From Taibaiella chishuiensis (GTDB lineage: Bacteria > Bacteroidota > Bacteroidia > Chitinophagales > Chitinophagaceae): a DNA stretch of 64,000 nucleotides. Below the pieces are notes generated by a model, which did not search any database, was not told the origin of the DNA, and saw nothing but the letters and a program-made list of their open reading frames with translations. This document shows positions 25,502 through 33,764 of this stretch, one piece after another; position 1 is the stretch's first letter; every line of letters begins with the position of its first letter. The stretch lies in NCBI RefSeq assembly GCF_003014535.1, contig NZ_PYGD01000001.1:434001-498000 (forward strand), given 5' to 3'. The position numbers were made by a program, and so were the translations under genes.

Positions 25502-26017
25502 TTATTTCACTCCCGGGATCAATTTTACAATATCATCACTTTTGTCCAGTTTAGGATCGGCATAAAAGATGGTGATACCACCCGCCTTATCGTAAACCAT
25601 ATCGTAACCACGGTTCTGTGCATACTTCTGAACGGCATTATAAACCTTGTCCTGGATTGGTTTTACGAGGCTTTGCCTTTTCTTAAACACTTCGCCTTCG
25701 TAGCCGAAATATTTCTTTTGCAGGGCTTTGGCATCTTTTTCTTTCGTCACGATCTCGTCTTCCCGCTTTTTCCGGGCATCTTCAGACAGCATCGGGCGCT
25801 CGGCCTGGTAGCTTTTGTACATCTGGTCTATGCCCTGCATTTTACCGTCTACTTCACGCTGCCAGCCTTCAGAGATGGCGTCCAGCTGCTTTTGAGCGGA
25901 AGTATACTCCGGCAGTTTTTCAAGGATATATTTCGAATCGATTACGCAATAACGTTGTGCATGTACCGCAAGACCGGTTAGCAATACCATGGCCAGGGCC
26001 AATCCTATTTTTTTCAT
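25502..26017 (-). CDS. OmpH/Skp-family periplasmic chaperone (first copy)
   Basis: A 171-residue paralogue of the downstream gene: signal peptide ending VHAQ, then RYCVIDSKYILEKLPEYTSAQKQL, a long charged coiled-coil hairpin, and the closing strand YDMVYDKAGGITIFYADPKLDKSDDIV. It lies 104 bases after bamA and 96 bases before the second copy in the same direction. Tandem ompH genes after bamA are typical of Bacteroidota. The two copies are clearly diverged, which suggests separate client preferences. Confidence 0.9.
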   Translation of the reverse strand: MKKIGLALAMVLLTGLAVHAQRYCVIDSKYILEKLPEYTSAQKQLDAISEGWQREVDGKMQGIDQMYKSYQAERPMLSEDARKKREDEIVTKEKDAKALQKKYFGYEGEVFKKRQSLVKPIQDKVYNAVQKYAQNRGYDMVYDKAGGITIFYADPKLDKSDDIVKLIPGVK

Positions 26018-26121
26018 TTTAGCTCAGATTTTTAGATTAGATAACCGAAATTAAAGTAAGTTTAAATTGATAGCTCAAAGATGATCATAATCTTACAACT
26101 TCCTTAAGAATCGGCGACCTG

Positions 26122-28752
26122 CTAATCCGGTTCGAAACCTAACATAAAGGTAAACTTGGTCTTATTACCAAAGCCGGTCTCGGTACGGTCGAAACCATAA
26201 CCATAGTCAAGACCCAACAGACCAAACATCGGCAGGTAGATACGCACACCCAGACCGGCAGAACGGTTCAGCTGGAACGGGTTATAATCTTTAAAGTTGC
26301 TCCAGCCGTTAGCACCCTCTACGAAGGCCAGACCAAAGATGGTCGCACTCGGGTTGAGCGAGAACGGATAACGCACCTCGGCCGTGTACTTGTTAAAGAT
26401 AACCGCGTTCTGTGCATATACCTCGTAACCGCGCTGGGCAATGATATCGCGGCCCACATAGTAGTTGAAGCCCGAAAGACCGTCGCCACCTACGTTAAAA
26501 CGTTCAAAGGGCGAGTAACCGATCTCTTTGTTGTAGTATCCCATAAAGCCGTACTTGGCGGCCATTTTGAATACGAGGTTACCCACAATCTTCTGGTACC
26601 ACTCCGCCGTAAAACGGTACTTATGGTATTCGATCCATTTATACTTCTGCTCGGCAGTAGCCGTCTGGTAGTTCTTGTCGCTGAACAAAGAATAAGGCGG
26701 TGTAAACTGGAACGTGAAGTTGATATTGGAACCGCTCCTCGGGTAGATCGGCTGATCTACGGAGTTACGGGCAAGCGTAAGCCTGAAGAACAGGTTATTG
26801 GCATTACCGTTCCGGAAATCGCTTACGAAGTAATCGTAATCTTTAAGGAAGTAGTTCTGGTAGTTAAGACCGTAAGAGAACACGAAGTTATCATCCGGCC
26901 ATTTCAGCCTTTTACTCAGGGTAACGCCACCGCCAAAGTTACGCAGGTAGTGATCGCTCGGGCTGCCGTTGTAGATACCGGATTCGGAATACGACTGGCG
27001 GCCGTATACACCGCTTACCGTAAGGGCCGTTGGTTTTTTACCTCCCAGCCAGGGTTCGGTAAACGAGAAGTTGGCCGAGTTAAACCAAAGACCATTGGAC
27101 TGGTAACGCAGGGAGAGTTTTTGTCCATCGCCCATAGGCAGCGGATCCCACTCTTTAAGTTTAAAAATATTACGCAGCGAGAAGTTGTTGAACACGATAC
27201 CGATCGTACCGGTAAAACCTACACCACCACCGAAACCTGCAGAAAGTTCCAGCTGGTCGCTCGATTTTTCAACCACGTTATAATCGATGTCTACCGTCTG
27301 GTCAGAAGGGTTGGGCTTAGGCACCGGGTTTACTTTTTCCGGATCGATAAAGCCCAGGTTCGAGATCTGGCGGATAGAACGGATAATGTCGGTACGGCTG
27401 AACTTGTTGCCCGGCAGGGTAAAGAGTTCCCTGCGGATAACGTGATCGTTGGTACGGTCATTACCGAAGATGCTGATATTTTTGATGGTAGCCTGCGGCC
27501 CTTCGCGTACGGCGATCTCGTAATTGATCGTATCGCCTACAATCGACTTTTCGGTAGGATCTACCTGGAAGAACAGGTAGCCGTCGTCCATATAGATACT
27601 GCCGATGTCTTCGCCGCCATCCATGCTCGGCGCCGCGCCCAGGCGGTTGTCCAGCAGTTCCTGGTTAAATACGTCGCCCTTTTTGATACCGAGCACACGG
27701 CTCAGTACAGAATCGGAGTATTTGGTATTGCCCCGCCATACGATATCGCCGAAGTAGTATTTGTGTCCTTCGTTTACTTTGATATCGATATTAAGGTGGC
27801 CATTCCTGGTTACGTATGTGGTATCTTTTTCGATCCTGGCATCGCGGTAACCCTGGGAGTTATAATAGGCAAGAATGCTGTTTTTATCTTCTTCGTATTT
27901 TTTGCGGTTAAATTTAGAACCGGCAAAAATGTTCCAGCGGAAGTAAGGATCAAGCGCATCGAGCGTTTTGCTGAGCGACAGGTATCCCTGGTTACGCATA
28001 TAAGCTTTAAAGGACCGGTCTTTATGTTCGAATACGGAAGAATTATCGGCCGGGTGCAGGGAGATGCGGGCCATCTCTTTCGATCCTTTCATACTTTTCT
28101 TCAGGCGGCCATCGCTTACGTGTTCGTTACCGGCATAGCTGATCTGGTTGATGTGTACCTTGCCGCCTTTGTCCACTTTGATCAGTAACGCTACCGAGTG
28201 CGTTGCACCGGTATCCCGCTGTTCTACGATGTCGACATGGGTATTCATAAAACCCTTTTCGCCAAAGTATTTTTTGATCCGCTCTTCAATATCCTTTTTC
28301 ATCGCCTCGGTTACCATACGGTTCGAAACGATAGATAATTTTTCCTTGATTTCTGTTTCCTGGCTTTTGCTTACGCCTTTCATGGAAAAGCGGCTAAGCC
28401 TGGGACGTTCTACGATAGCGATATTGAGAAAAACCTTGTTGTCTACAACTTTGGTTACCGTAATGCTTACATCGGAAAACAGCTGCTGCTGCCACAGGTT
28501 GCGTATCGCTTTGGATATCGCCGGATCGTCCTGCAGCTTTATGGTTTCACCTACGGTAAGCCCGGAAACTGTTTTAATGAGGTCGGCATCCAGGTATTCG
28601 TCGCCGCTTATTGTAACCCCTCCAATAACATAGGGAGCGGACTTCGAAAAGCTGCTGCCCGTACCGGCCAGGCTCTGTGCATGCACGGCAGTTCCCCCGA
28701 CTTGGAGCATTAAAAGTGTGCTAAGGAAATAGCGAAATTTTAAATTAGGCAT
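26122..28752 (-). CDS. bamA: Outer-membrane assembly factor BamA
   Basis: An 876-residue Omp85 protein. Signal peptide ends AVHAQS. Periplasmic POTRA domains span about residues 40-480 (first ISGDEYLDADLIKTVSGLTVGE; later IKNISIFGNDRTNDHVIRRELFTLPGNKFSRTDI). The C-terminal 16-strand barrel follows (GGGVGFTGTIGIVFNNFSLRN, GLGVRIYLPMFGLLGLDYGYGFD). BamA folds and inserts beta-barrel proteins. It is followed by two ompH chaperone genes and preceded 53 bases upstream by uppS. A Pro-rich linker (NPVPKPNPSD) lies between the POTRA region and the barrel. Confidence 0.95.
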   Translation of the reverse strand: MPNLKFRYFLSTLLMLQVGGTAVHAQSLAGTGSSFSKSAPYVIGGVTISGDEYLDADLIKTVSGLTVGETIKLQDDPAISKAIRNLWQQQLFSDVSITVTKVVDNKVFLNIAIVERPRLSRFSMKGVSKSQETEIKEKLSIVSNRMVTEAMKKDIEERIKKYFGEKGFMNTHVDIVEQRDTGATHSVALLIKVDKGGKVHINQISYAGNEHVSDGRLKKSMKGSKEMARISLHPADNSSVFEHKDRSFKAYMRNQGYLSLSKTLDALDPYFRWNIFAGSKFNRKKYEEDKNSILAYYNSQGYRDARIEKDTTYVTRNGHLNIDIKVNEGHKYYFGDIVWRGNTKYSDSVLSRVLGIKKGDVFNQELLDNRLGAAPSMDGGEDIGSIYMDDGYLFFQVDPTEKSIVGDTINYEIAVREGPQATIKNISIFGNDRTNDHVIRRELFTLPGNKFSRTDIIRSIRQISNLGFIDPEKVNPVPKPNPSDQTVDIDYNVVEKSSDQLELSAGFGGGVGFTGTIGIVFNNFSLRNIFKLKEWDPLPMGDGQKLSLRYQSNGLWFNSANFSFTEPWLGGKKPTALTVSGVYGRQSYSESGIYNGSPSDHYLRNFGGGVTLSKRLKWPDDNFVFSYGLNYQNYFLKDYDYFVSDFRNGNANNLFFRLTLARNSVDQPIYPRSGSNINFTFQFTPPYSLFSDKNYQTATAEQKYKWIEYHKYRFTAEWYQKIVGNLVFKMAAKYGFMGYYNKEIGYSPFERFNVGGDGLSGFNYYVGRDIIAQRGYEVYAQNAVIFNKYTAEVRYPFSLNPSATIFGLAFVEGANGWSNFKDYNPFQLNRSAGLGVRIYLPMFGLLGLDYGYGFDRTETGFGNKTKFTFMLGFEPD

Positions 28753-28805
28753 TGAAGTTATTGCACTATTTTATCTAAAACCCGGGCGCGCCGGCCTTTT
28801 AGGTG

Positions 28806-29552
28806 TTATTGGGGTTTTACTTGTTCACTTGTTTGGCCGAACCTTCTTTCCCGTTGCTGGTAATTAAGAATGGCATCGAATAAATGGTTTTTCCTGAAAT
28901 CAGGCCAGTGTATATCGGTAAAGTATAATTCGGTATAGGCCATCTGGTACAGCAGGAAATTGCTGATCCGGTGTTCGCCACCGGTACGGATCATCAGCTC
29001 CGGATCGGGGTAGGGCGCCGTACACAGGAATTGCTCAAATTGTTTGGCATCCATGCCGGCAACATCCAGCTTACCCGCGGCAGCCTCAGCGGCTATTTTT
29101 TTAACGGCATCAAGAATTTCCCAGCGCGCGCTGTAGCTCAATGCCAGAACAAGATTCAGCCCCGTGCCCGAAGCAGTCATTTCCATACCTTCCTTCAGTT
29201 CCTTCTGGCAGATCTCGGGCAGCGAAGCAAAGTCGCCGATAACATGCAGGCGTACATTATTCTTCTTAAGGTCGTCTACCTCCCTGCGTATCGTACTCAC
29301 CAGCAGTTCCATCAGCGCATCGACCTCGTACTTGGGCCGGTTCCAGTTCTCGGTGGAAAAAGCGTACAGGGTCAGGTATTCCACACCTATTTCACCGCAG
29401 CCTTCTACAACTTCGCGCACACTGATTACCCCTTGCTGATGGCCGTGAATACGGTCTTCGCCTTTTTCTTTAGCCCAGCGGCCGTTGCCATCCATAATAA
29501 TAGCAACATGCCTCGGCAAATGTGCAATGTCGATCAAAGATTTGCTGTCCAT
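28806..29552 (-). CDS. uppS: Isoprenyl transferase (undecaprenyl diphosphate synthase)
   Basis: A cis-prenyltransferase of about 248 residues that makes the undecaprenyl carrier for cell-wall and glycan synthesis. Motifs: HVAIIMDGNGRWAK with the catalytic Asp, GVISVREVVEGCGEIGVEYLTLYAFSTENW, and the C-terminal DPELMIRTGGEHRISNFLLYQ with YTELYFTDIHWPDF. The frame starts seven codons earlier (29573), but a TAACTTTG promoter box at 29581-29588 would leave almost no leader there. ATG 29552 gives the usual spacing to the IIMDG motif. It is first in the operon with bamA and the ompH genes. Confidence 0.92.
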   Translation of the reverse strand: MDSKSLIDIAHLPRHVAIIMDGNGRWAKEKGEDRIHGHQQGVISVREVVEGCGEIGVEYLTLYAFSTENWNRPKYEVDALMELLVSTIRREVDDLKKNNVRLHVIGDFASLPEICQKELKEGMEMTASGTGLNLVLALSYSARWEILDAVKKIAAEAAAGKLDVAGMDAKQFEQFLCTAPYPDPELMIRTGGEHRISNFLLYQMAYTELYFTDIHWPDFRKNHLFDAILNYQQRERRFGQTSEQVKPQ

Positions 29553-29580
29553 TTTAGGTTTTCCTGATTCCAAAAGTGTG

Positions 29581-29588
29581 CAAAGTTA
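29581..29588 (-). promoter_or_regulatory. Predicted uppS operon -7 box
   Basis: TAACTTTG on the minus strand, an exact TAnnTTTG match just upstream of uppS. It decides between the two possible ATG codons. Confidence 0.55.
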
Positions 29589-29796
29589 CAAAAATAGCTT
29601 CATCAAGTTACTACGAAAGCTTACGTATTTATTTTTTAGCTATCCCGGGGAAACCTAAACCGCCGGGTAGATGGGGATAAACGCGTTATTGCGGCAAAAA
29701 TTGCACGAAGCCGGAAGATTTTTAACTTTCTGCAAGACATCCCGGAGCCTGTTTACCCTTATCGAATATTTAATTGTGCCTTTAAACGATAAAATA

Positions 29797-29804
29797 TAAT
29801 TTTG
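29797..29804 (+). promoter_or_regulatory. Predicted promoter of the HerA-like gene
   Basis: TAATTTTG, with TTG 20 bases upstream (29774-29776), matches the Bacteroidetes TTG-N19/20-TAnnTTTG arrangement. It precedes ATG 29844 by 39 bases. Confidence 0.65.
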
Positions 29805-29843
29805 AAAACAATACCTGTAAAATATAAAAATCTATTTCACGCT

Positions 29844-31376
29844 ATGGCCGACACAGCGCAGTTTACAAGCCAGATTCAAAACGGATACACATTTAAGGGA
29901 GAAAGCCTGAAACTTGGCGTCGCCATGCTCGACGGGCAGGTGGTACCGGGTTGCGACATCCGCATACCCCTGCGGACCATGAACCGCCACGGACTGATTG
30001 CCGGCGCCACAGGTACCGGCAAGACCAAAACCCTGCAGGTAATTGCCGAAGCATTGAGCGATGCCAGCATACCCGTGCTCCTGCTGGATATAAAAGGCGA
30101 CCTGAGCGGTATCGCCGCTCCGGGCGCCGAAAACGACAAGATCCGGGAGCGCTACCAACTGTTGCAGGAAACCTACAGCCCGGCGGCCTACCCGGTCGAA
30201 CTGCTTTCGCTGAGTAAGGAAAAAGGTGTGCGCCTGCGGGCCACCGTAGCCGAATTCGGCCCCGTGCTGCTCGCCAAAGTACTGGAACTCAACGATACGC
30301 AGGAAGGATTTGTAGCCATGCTGTTTAAATACTGCGACGACAAAGGCCTGCCCATCCTGGACCTTAAAGACCTGAGCAAAATACTGCAATATGCCGGCAA
30401 CGAAGGCAAGGCAGAGATCGAAAAGGAATACGGCAAGATATCGACAACCTCTACCGGTACCATCCTGCGTAAGGTGATCGAATTGCAGCAACAGGGCGCC
30501 GATCATTTTTTCGGAGAAACCTCCTTCGACGTCAACGACCTGATGCATATCAGCAGCGACGGCCGGGGCATGATCAATATCCTGCGGGTAACCGATATGC
30601 AGGACCGGCCCAAACTGTTTTCGACCTTTATGCTGCAAATGCTGGCCGAAATGTACGCCACCCTGCCCGAAGAGGGCGACCTGGACAAACCCAAACTGGT
30701 ATTGTTTATCGACGAAGCCCACCTCATCTTTAAAGAGGCCAGCAAAGTACTGCTGCAGCAGATCGAAACCATGGTAAAACTGATCAGGAGTAAAGGTGTA
30801 GGCGTATTTTTCTGTACGCAGAACCCCCAGGACGTACCGGCCCCGGTGCTGAGCCAGCTGGGCCTGAAAGTGCAGCACGCGCTCCGTGCCTTTACGGCCG
30901 GCGACCGCAAGGATATTAAACAAACGGCGGAGAACTACCCCGAAAGCGATTTCTACAAAACGGAAGACCTGCTGACCCAGCTGGGTATAGGCGAAGCCCT
31001 GGTAACGCTGCTGAACGAGAAGGGCGTACCTACGCCGCTGGCGCATACCTACCTGGTATCGCCACGTTCGCGTATGGACATCCTGAGCGAGGTAGAGCTG
31101 GACGCGCTGGTGGCCAACTCCCGGCTTACCGCCAAATACAACCAGGACATCGACCGCGAAAGCGCCTACGAGATCCTGGCCAGCCGGTTGGAGCAAACGG
31201 CAGCACCGGCAGCCGGTTCGCAACCCGCAGGCGGCCCGGCCCGCACAGCCGCCCCTAAGCCGGCCAAAGCGGAGCAATCGTGGGTGGAACAAGCCCTCAA
31301 CAGCTCGGCAGGCAAACAGGTACAACGGTCTATCGTGCGTACCCTGTTCGGCGTTATTCAAAAGATGTTTAAATAA
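29844..31376 (+). CDS. HerA-like / DUF853 ATPase
   Basis: A 510-residue P-loop ATPase of the HerA/FtsK superfamily (DUF853, formerly called YjgR-like). Walker A is GATGTGKT (54-61). VLLLDIKGDLSGIA follows, then DIVNDLMH-like sensor segments, Walker B LVLFIDEAHLIFKEA, and the conserved GVGVFFCTQNPQDVPAPVLSQLGLKVQHALRAFT. A Pro/Ala-rich linker precedes a short C-terminal helix (QRSIVRTLFGVIQKMFK). A longer frame begins at 29802, but that codon lies in the promoter box, so ATG 29844 is used. The family's substrate is uncertain; DNA translocation is presumed. No nuclease partner (NurA) is adjacent. Confidence 0.88.
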   Translation: MADTAQFTSQIQNGYTFKGESLKLGVAMLDGQVVPGCDIRIPLRTMNRHGLIAGATGTGKTKTLQVIAEALSDASIPVLLLDIKGDLSGIAAPGAENDKIRERYQLLQETYSPAAYPVELLSLSKEKGVRLRATVAEFGPVLLAKVLELNDTQEGFVAMLFKYCDDKGLPILDLKDLSKILQYAGNEGKAEIEKEYGKISTTSTGTILRKVIELQQQGADHFFGETSFDVNDLMHISSDGRGMINILRVTDMQDRPKLFSTFMLQMLAEMYATLPEEGDLDKPKLVLFIDEAHLIFKEASKVLLQQIETMVKLIRSKGVGVFFCTQNPQDVPAPVLSQLGLKVQHALRAFTAGDRKDIKQTAENYPESDFYKTEDLLTQLGIGEALVTLLNEKGVPTPLAHTYLVSPRSRMDILSEVELDALVANSRLTAKYNQDIDRESAYEILASRLEQTAAPAAGSQPAGGPARTAAPKPAKAEQSWVEQALNSSAGKQVQRSIVRTLFGVIQKMFK

Positions 31377-31379
31377 TCG

Positions 31380-31387
31380 TATCTTTG
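31380..31387 (+). promoter_or_regulatory. Predicted promoter of the DEAD-box helicase
   Basis: TATCTTTG, an exact TAnnTTTG match directly after the stop of the preceding gene. It implies a roughly 150-base leader for the helicase mRNA, a length often linked to cold or autoregulatory control of RNA helicases. Confidence 0.5.
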
Positions 31388-31540
31388 CCGTCCGGGAAGG
31401 CAATATTACAGTTCCCGGCCCCGCGCTTGATTACTGAAACTTTCCTTTTATAACCCTTGTTATTTGACAGAAGCACCGGTAACGATGAATCGGTAACGGA
31501 TCGAGTGCGCTGATAGTATGTACCGTTATTCATTTCGTAA

Positions 31541-32983
31541 ATGACCCCAAAACAATTTAATCAGCTTGGCCTGATTGACCCGATACTCAAAGCCCTCGAA
31601 GCCGAGGGATATACCCACCCCACACCCATCCAGGAGCAGGCCATACCCATAGTACTGCAGGAAAAAGACCTGCTGGGCTGCGCCCAGACGGGCACGGGTA
31701 AAACGGCAGCCTTCGCGATACCGATGCTGCAACTGCTGAGCGCCAAACCGGCGACCCGTGGCCCGAAAAAGATACAGGCCCTTATTCTTACGCCTACCCG
31801 CGAACTGGCCATCCAGATCGGCGAGAGTTTTACGGCTTACGGCCGCAACCTGAGCGTGAGCAACCTGGTAATATTCGGCGGTGTGCCGCAAGGCCCGCAG
31901 GTAAAGGCGCTGCGCAGCGGCGTCGACATCCTGGTAGCCACACCCGGCCGCCTGCTCGACCTGATCGGCCAGGGCTTTATCTCCCTGCAGGACATCAATA
32001 TTTTTGTACTGGACGAGGCTGACCGGATGCTCGATATGGGCTTTATACACGATGTAAAAAAAGTGGTGCAAAGACTTCCGGCCCAACGCCAGAGCCTGTT
32101 TTTCTCCGCCACTATGCCACCCGAGATCCAGAAGCTGGCCAACACCATCCTGGTAAAACCGGAAAAAGTAGAAGTTACCCCCGTTTCTTCTACCGCAGAA
32201 ACCATTACCCAATCCCTTTATTTTGTAGACCAGAAGGAGAAAAAGAAACTGCTGGTCCACATTCTCCAGGATAAGAAAATAGACCGCGTACTGGTATTTA
32301 CCCGGACCAAACACGGCGCCGACCGCCTGGTAAAGGACTTGCATAAAGCCGGCATCAGCGCAGAGGCCATACACGGCAATAAGTCGCAGAATGCCCGCCA
32401 GCGTGCCCTGAGCAATTTCAAGAACGGCGCTACCCGGGTACTGCTTGCTACCGATATTGCTGCACGCGGTATCGATATCGACGACCTGGCCTATGTTATT
32501 AACTACGAACTGGGCGATGTGCCCGAAACCTATGTGCACCGTATCGGCCGTACCGGCCGCGCGGGCAATAGCGGTACAGCCATCGCTTTCTGCGATGTCG
32601 AGGAGCTCGATAACCTGAAAGGTATCCAGAAGCTGATCGGCTTTAAAATACCGGTAGTGGAGGCACACCCCTTCCTGCCGGCCGACTCGGACGTAGTACA
32701 ATTCCGCGCACCTAAAAACAAAGAGGTAGTACCACGTGCCAATGCCATACCGGCTCCGGTACAGGGCAACAACAACAGGCGTAATCATCAAAAAAAGAAA
32801 AAACCGCAACAGCAGCAGGCAGCAATGGCGACAGCAGGCAGCGATAAGCCCCGTCAGGAGCAGAACCGGCCGGCAAAGCAGCAGGGACAAAAACCCCATA
32901 AGCCCGCCACGGAACAGGCCGAGCCCATGCAACAGCAGGCCGGCCGCAGGAAGCCCGATCCCAGGAACGACCTGGATTGGTAA
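31541..32983 (+). CDS. DEAD-box RNA helicase (RhlE-like)
   Basis: A 480-residue ATP-dependent RNA helicase. Motifs in order: Q motif ([10 protein letters not shown], 27-36), I AQTGTGKT (48-55), Ia PTRELA, Ib TPGR, II DEAD (158-161), III SAT (189-191), [12 protein letters not shown], and [12 protein letters not shown]. From about residue 395 the C-terminus becomes Gln/Lys/Pro-rich and low-complexity, likely disordered and RNA-binding. The family remodels rRNA or mRNA structures. It ends just before a strong terminator. Confidence 0.93.
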   Translation: MTPKQFNQLGLIDPILKALEAEGYTHPTPIQEQAIPIVLQEKDLLGCAQTGTGKTAAFAIPMLQLLSAKPATRGPKKIQALILTPTRELAIQIGESFTAYGRNLSVSNLVIFGGVPQGPQVKALRSGVDILVATPGRLLDLIGQGFISLQDINIFVLDEADRMLDMGFIHDVKKVVQRLPAQRQSLFFSATMPPEIQKLANTILVKPEKVEVTPVSSTAETITQSLYFVDQKEKKKLLVHILQDKKIDRVLVFTRTKHGADRLVKDLHKAGISAEAIHGNKSQNARQRALSNFKNGATRVLLATDIAARGIDIDDLAYVINYELGDVPETYVHRIGRTGRAGNSGTAIAFCDVEELDNLKGIQKLIGFKIPVVEAHPFLPADSDVVQFRAPKNKEVVPRANAIPAPVQGNNNRRNHQKKKKPQQQQAAMATAGSDKPRQEQNRPAKQQGQKPHKPATEQAEPMQQQAGRRKPDPRNDLDW

Positions 32984-33040
32984 CCCCGCCACCGCCACAC
33001 CGGCAGCAATATTTCCCGCAGCTCGTTAAAAAACATAGAT

Positions 33041-33077
33041 CGCCGGCTCCCGATATAAACGGGAGCCGGCGTTTTTT
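33041..33077 (+). terminator. Terminator of the DEAD-box helicase gene
   Basis: CGCCGGCTCCCG (33041-33052) and CGGGAGCCGGCG (33060-33071) form a perfect 12-bp stem with a 7-base loop, followed by TTTTTTT. Confidence 0.9.
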
Positions 33078-33218
33078 TGCCCTGCCCTGCCTGTTACCTT
33101 ATTGTACCTGTTTTTATTTTTAAGTAGCAACCGCTATCTTGCGATAGCCCTTACCCTGCCCATTCCAGCAGGAACGGGTAAGGAAAGACCGCTAACTACA
33201 AAAAAATAAAGACCGGCT

Positions 33219-33764
33219 ATGCTCAAACTCGAAGTATCTGCAGCGACCGAATTAAGGACGTACCAGGCCGAAGACGCCGCCATGCTGTATCGTACCGTAG
33301 ATGCAAACCGGGCACACCTGCGGCAATGGCTGATGTGGGTGGACGCTACCCGCCGCGAGGAAGACTCGCTGGCCTTTATACGGCAGGCGCAACAGGACCG
33401 CTACGACCAGAAAGGCCTGGCCCTGGGCATATTCCGGGATACGACGCTGATCGGCGGCATCGGTATGAGCGAATGGAACCACAACCTGAAGAAAGCCAGT
33501 ATCGGTTACTGGCTGGTAAAAGATGCGGTGGGCAAAGGCGTGATGCAGGCTTGCGCCCGGGTGTTTATCGGCTTCCTCTTCGAAAGCGTGCAGCTCAACA
33601 AGATCGAGTTGCACCACCTGCCGGGCAATAAACGCAGCGCAGCGGTTGCCGGCCGGCTGGGTTTCCGTACCGAAGGCATTCTGCGCGACAGCACGCTGTT
33701 GCACGGCGGCTACCAGGACCTGGTCATTACCGGCCTGCTGCGCAGCGAATGGAGGGGAGCTTAG
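33219..33764 (+). CDS. GNAT N-acetyltransferase (RimJ/RimL-like)
   Basis: A 181-residue acetyltransferase of the ribosomal-protein-serine N-acetyltransferase type. It shows LRTYQAEDAAMLYRTVDANRAHLRQWLMWVD, LIGGIGMSEWNHNLKKASIGYWLVKDAVGKGVMQACARVFIGFLF (acetyl-CoA site) and NKRSAAVAGRLGFRTEGILRDS. The length is typical. Substrate is unknown; family members modify ribosomal proteins or small amines. It converges with porZ, and the two stop codons overlap by four bases. Confidence 0.88.
   Translation: MLKLEVSAATELRTYQAEDAAMLYRTVDANRAHLRQWLMWVDATRREEDSLAFIRQAQQDRYDQKGLALGIFRDTTLIGGIGMSEWNHNLKKASIGYWLVKDAVGKGVMQACARVFIGFLFESVQLNKIELHHLPGNKRSAAVAGRLGFRTEGILRDSTLLHGGYQDLVITGLLRSEWRGA

Noticed and set aside
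26623-28188. Long open frame antisense to bamA (521 codons)
   Set aside because: It mirrors the codon pattern of bamA, has no signal or family resemblance, and bamA itself is certain.
29832-31403. Long open frame antisense to the HerA-like ATPase
   Set aside because: Shadow of a gene with clear Walker motifs on the other strand; the product is low-complexity and unlike any family.
31526-32998. Long open frame antisense to the DEAD-box helicase
   Set aside because: The helicase has all its motifs in order on the plus strand; the antisense product is Gly/Leu/Gln-biased without domains.
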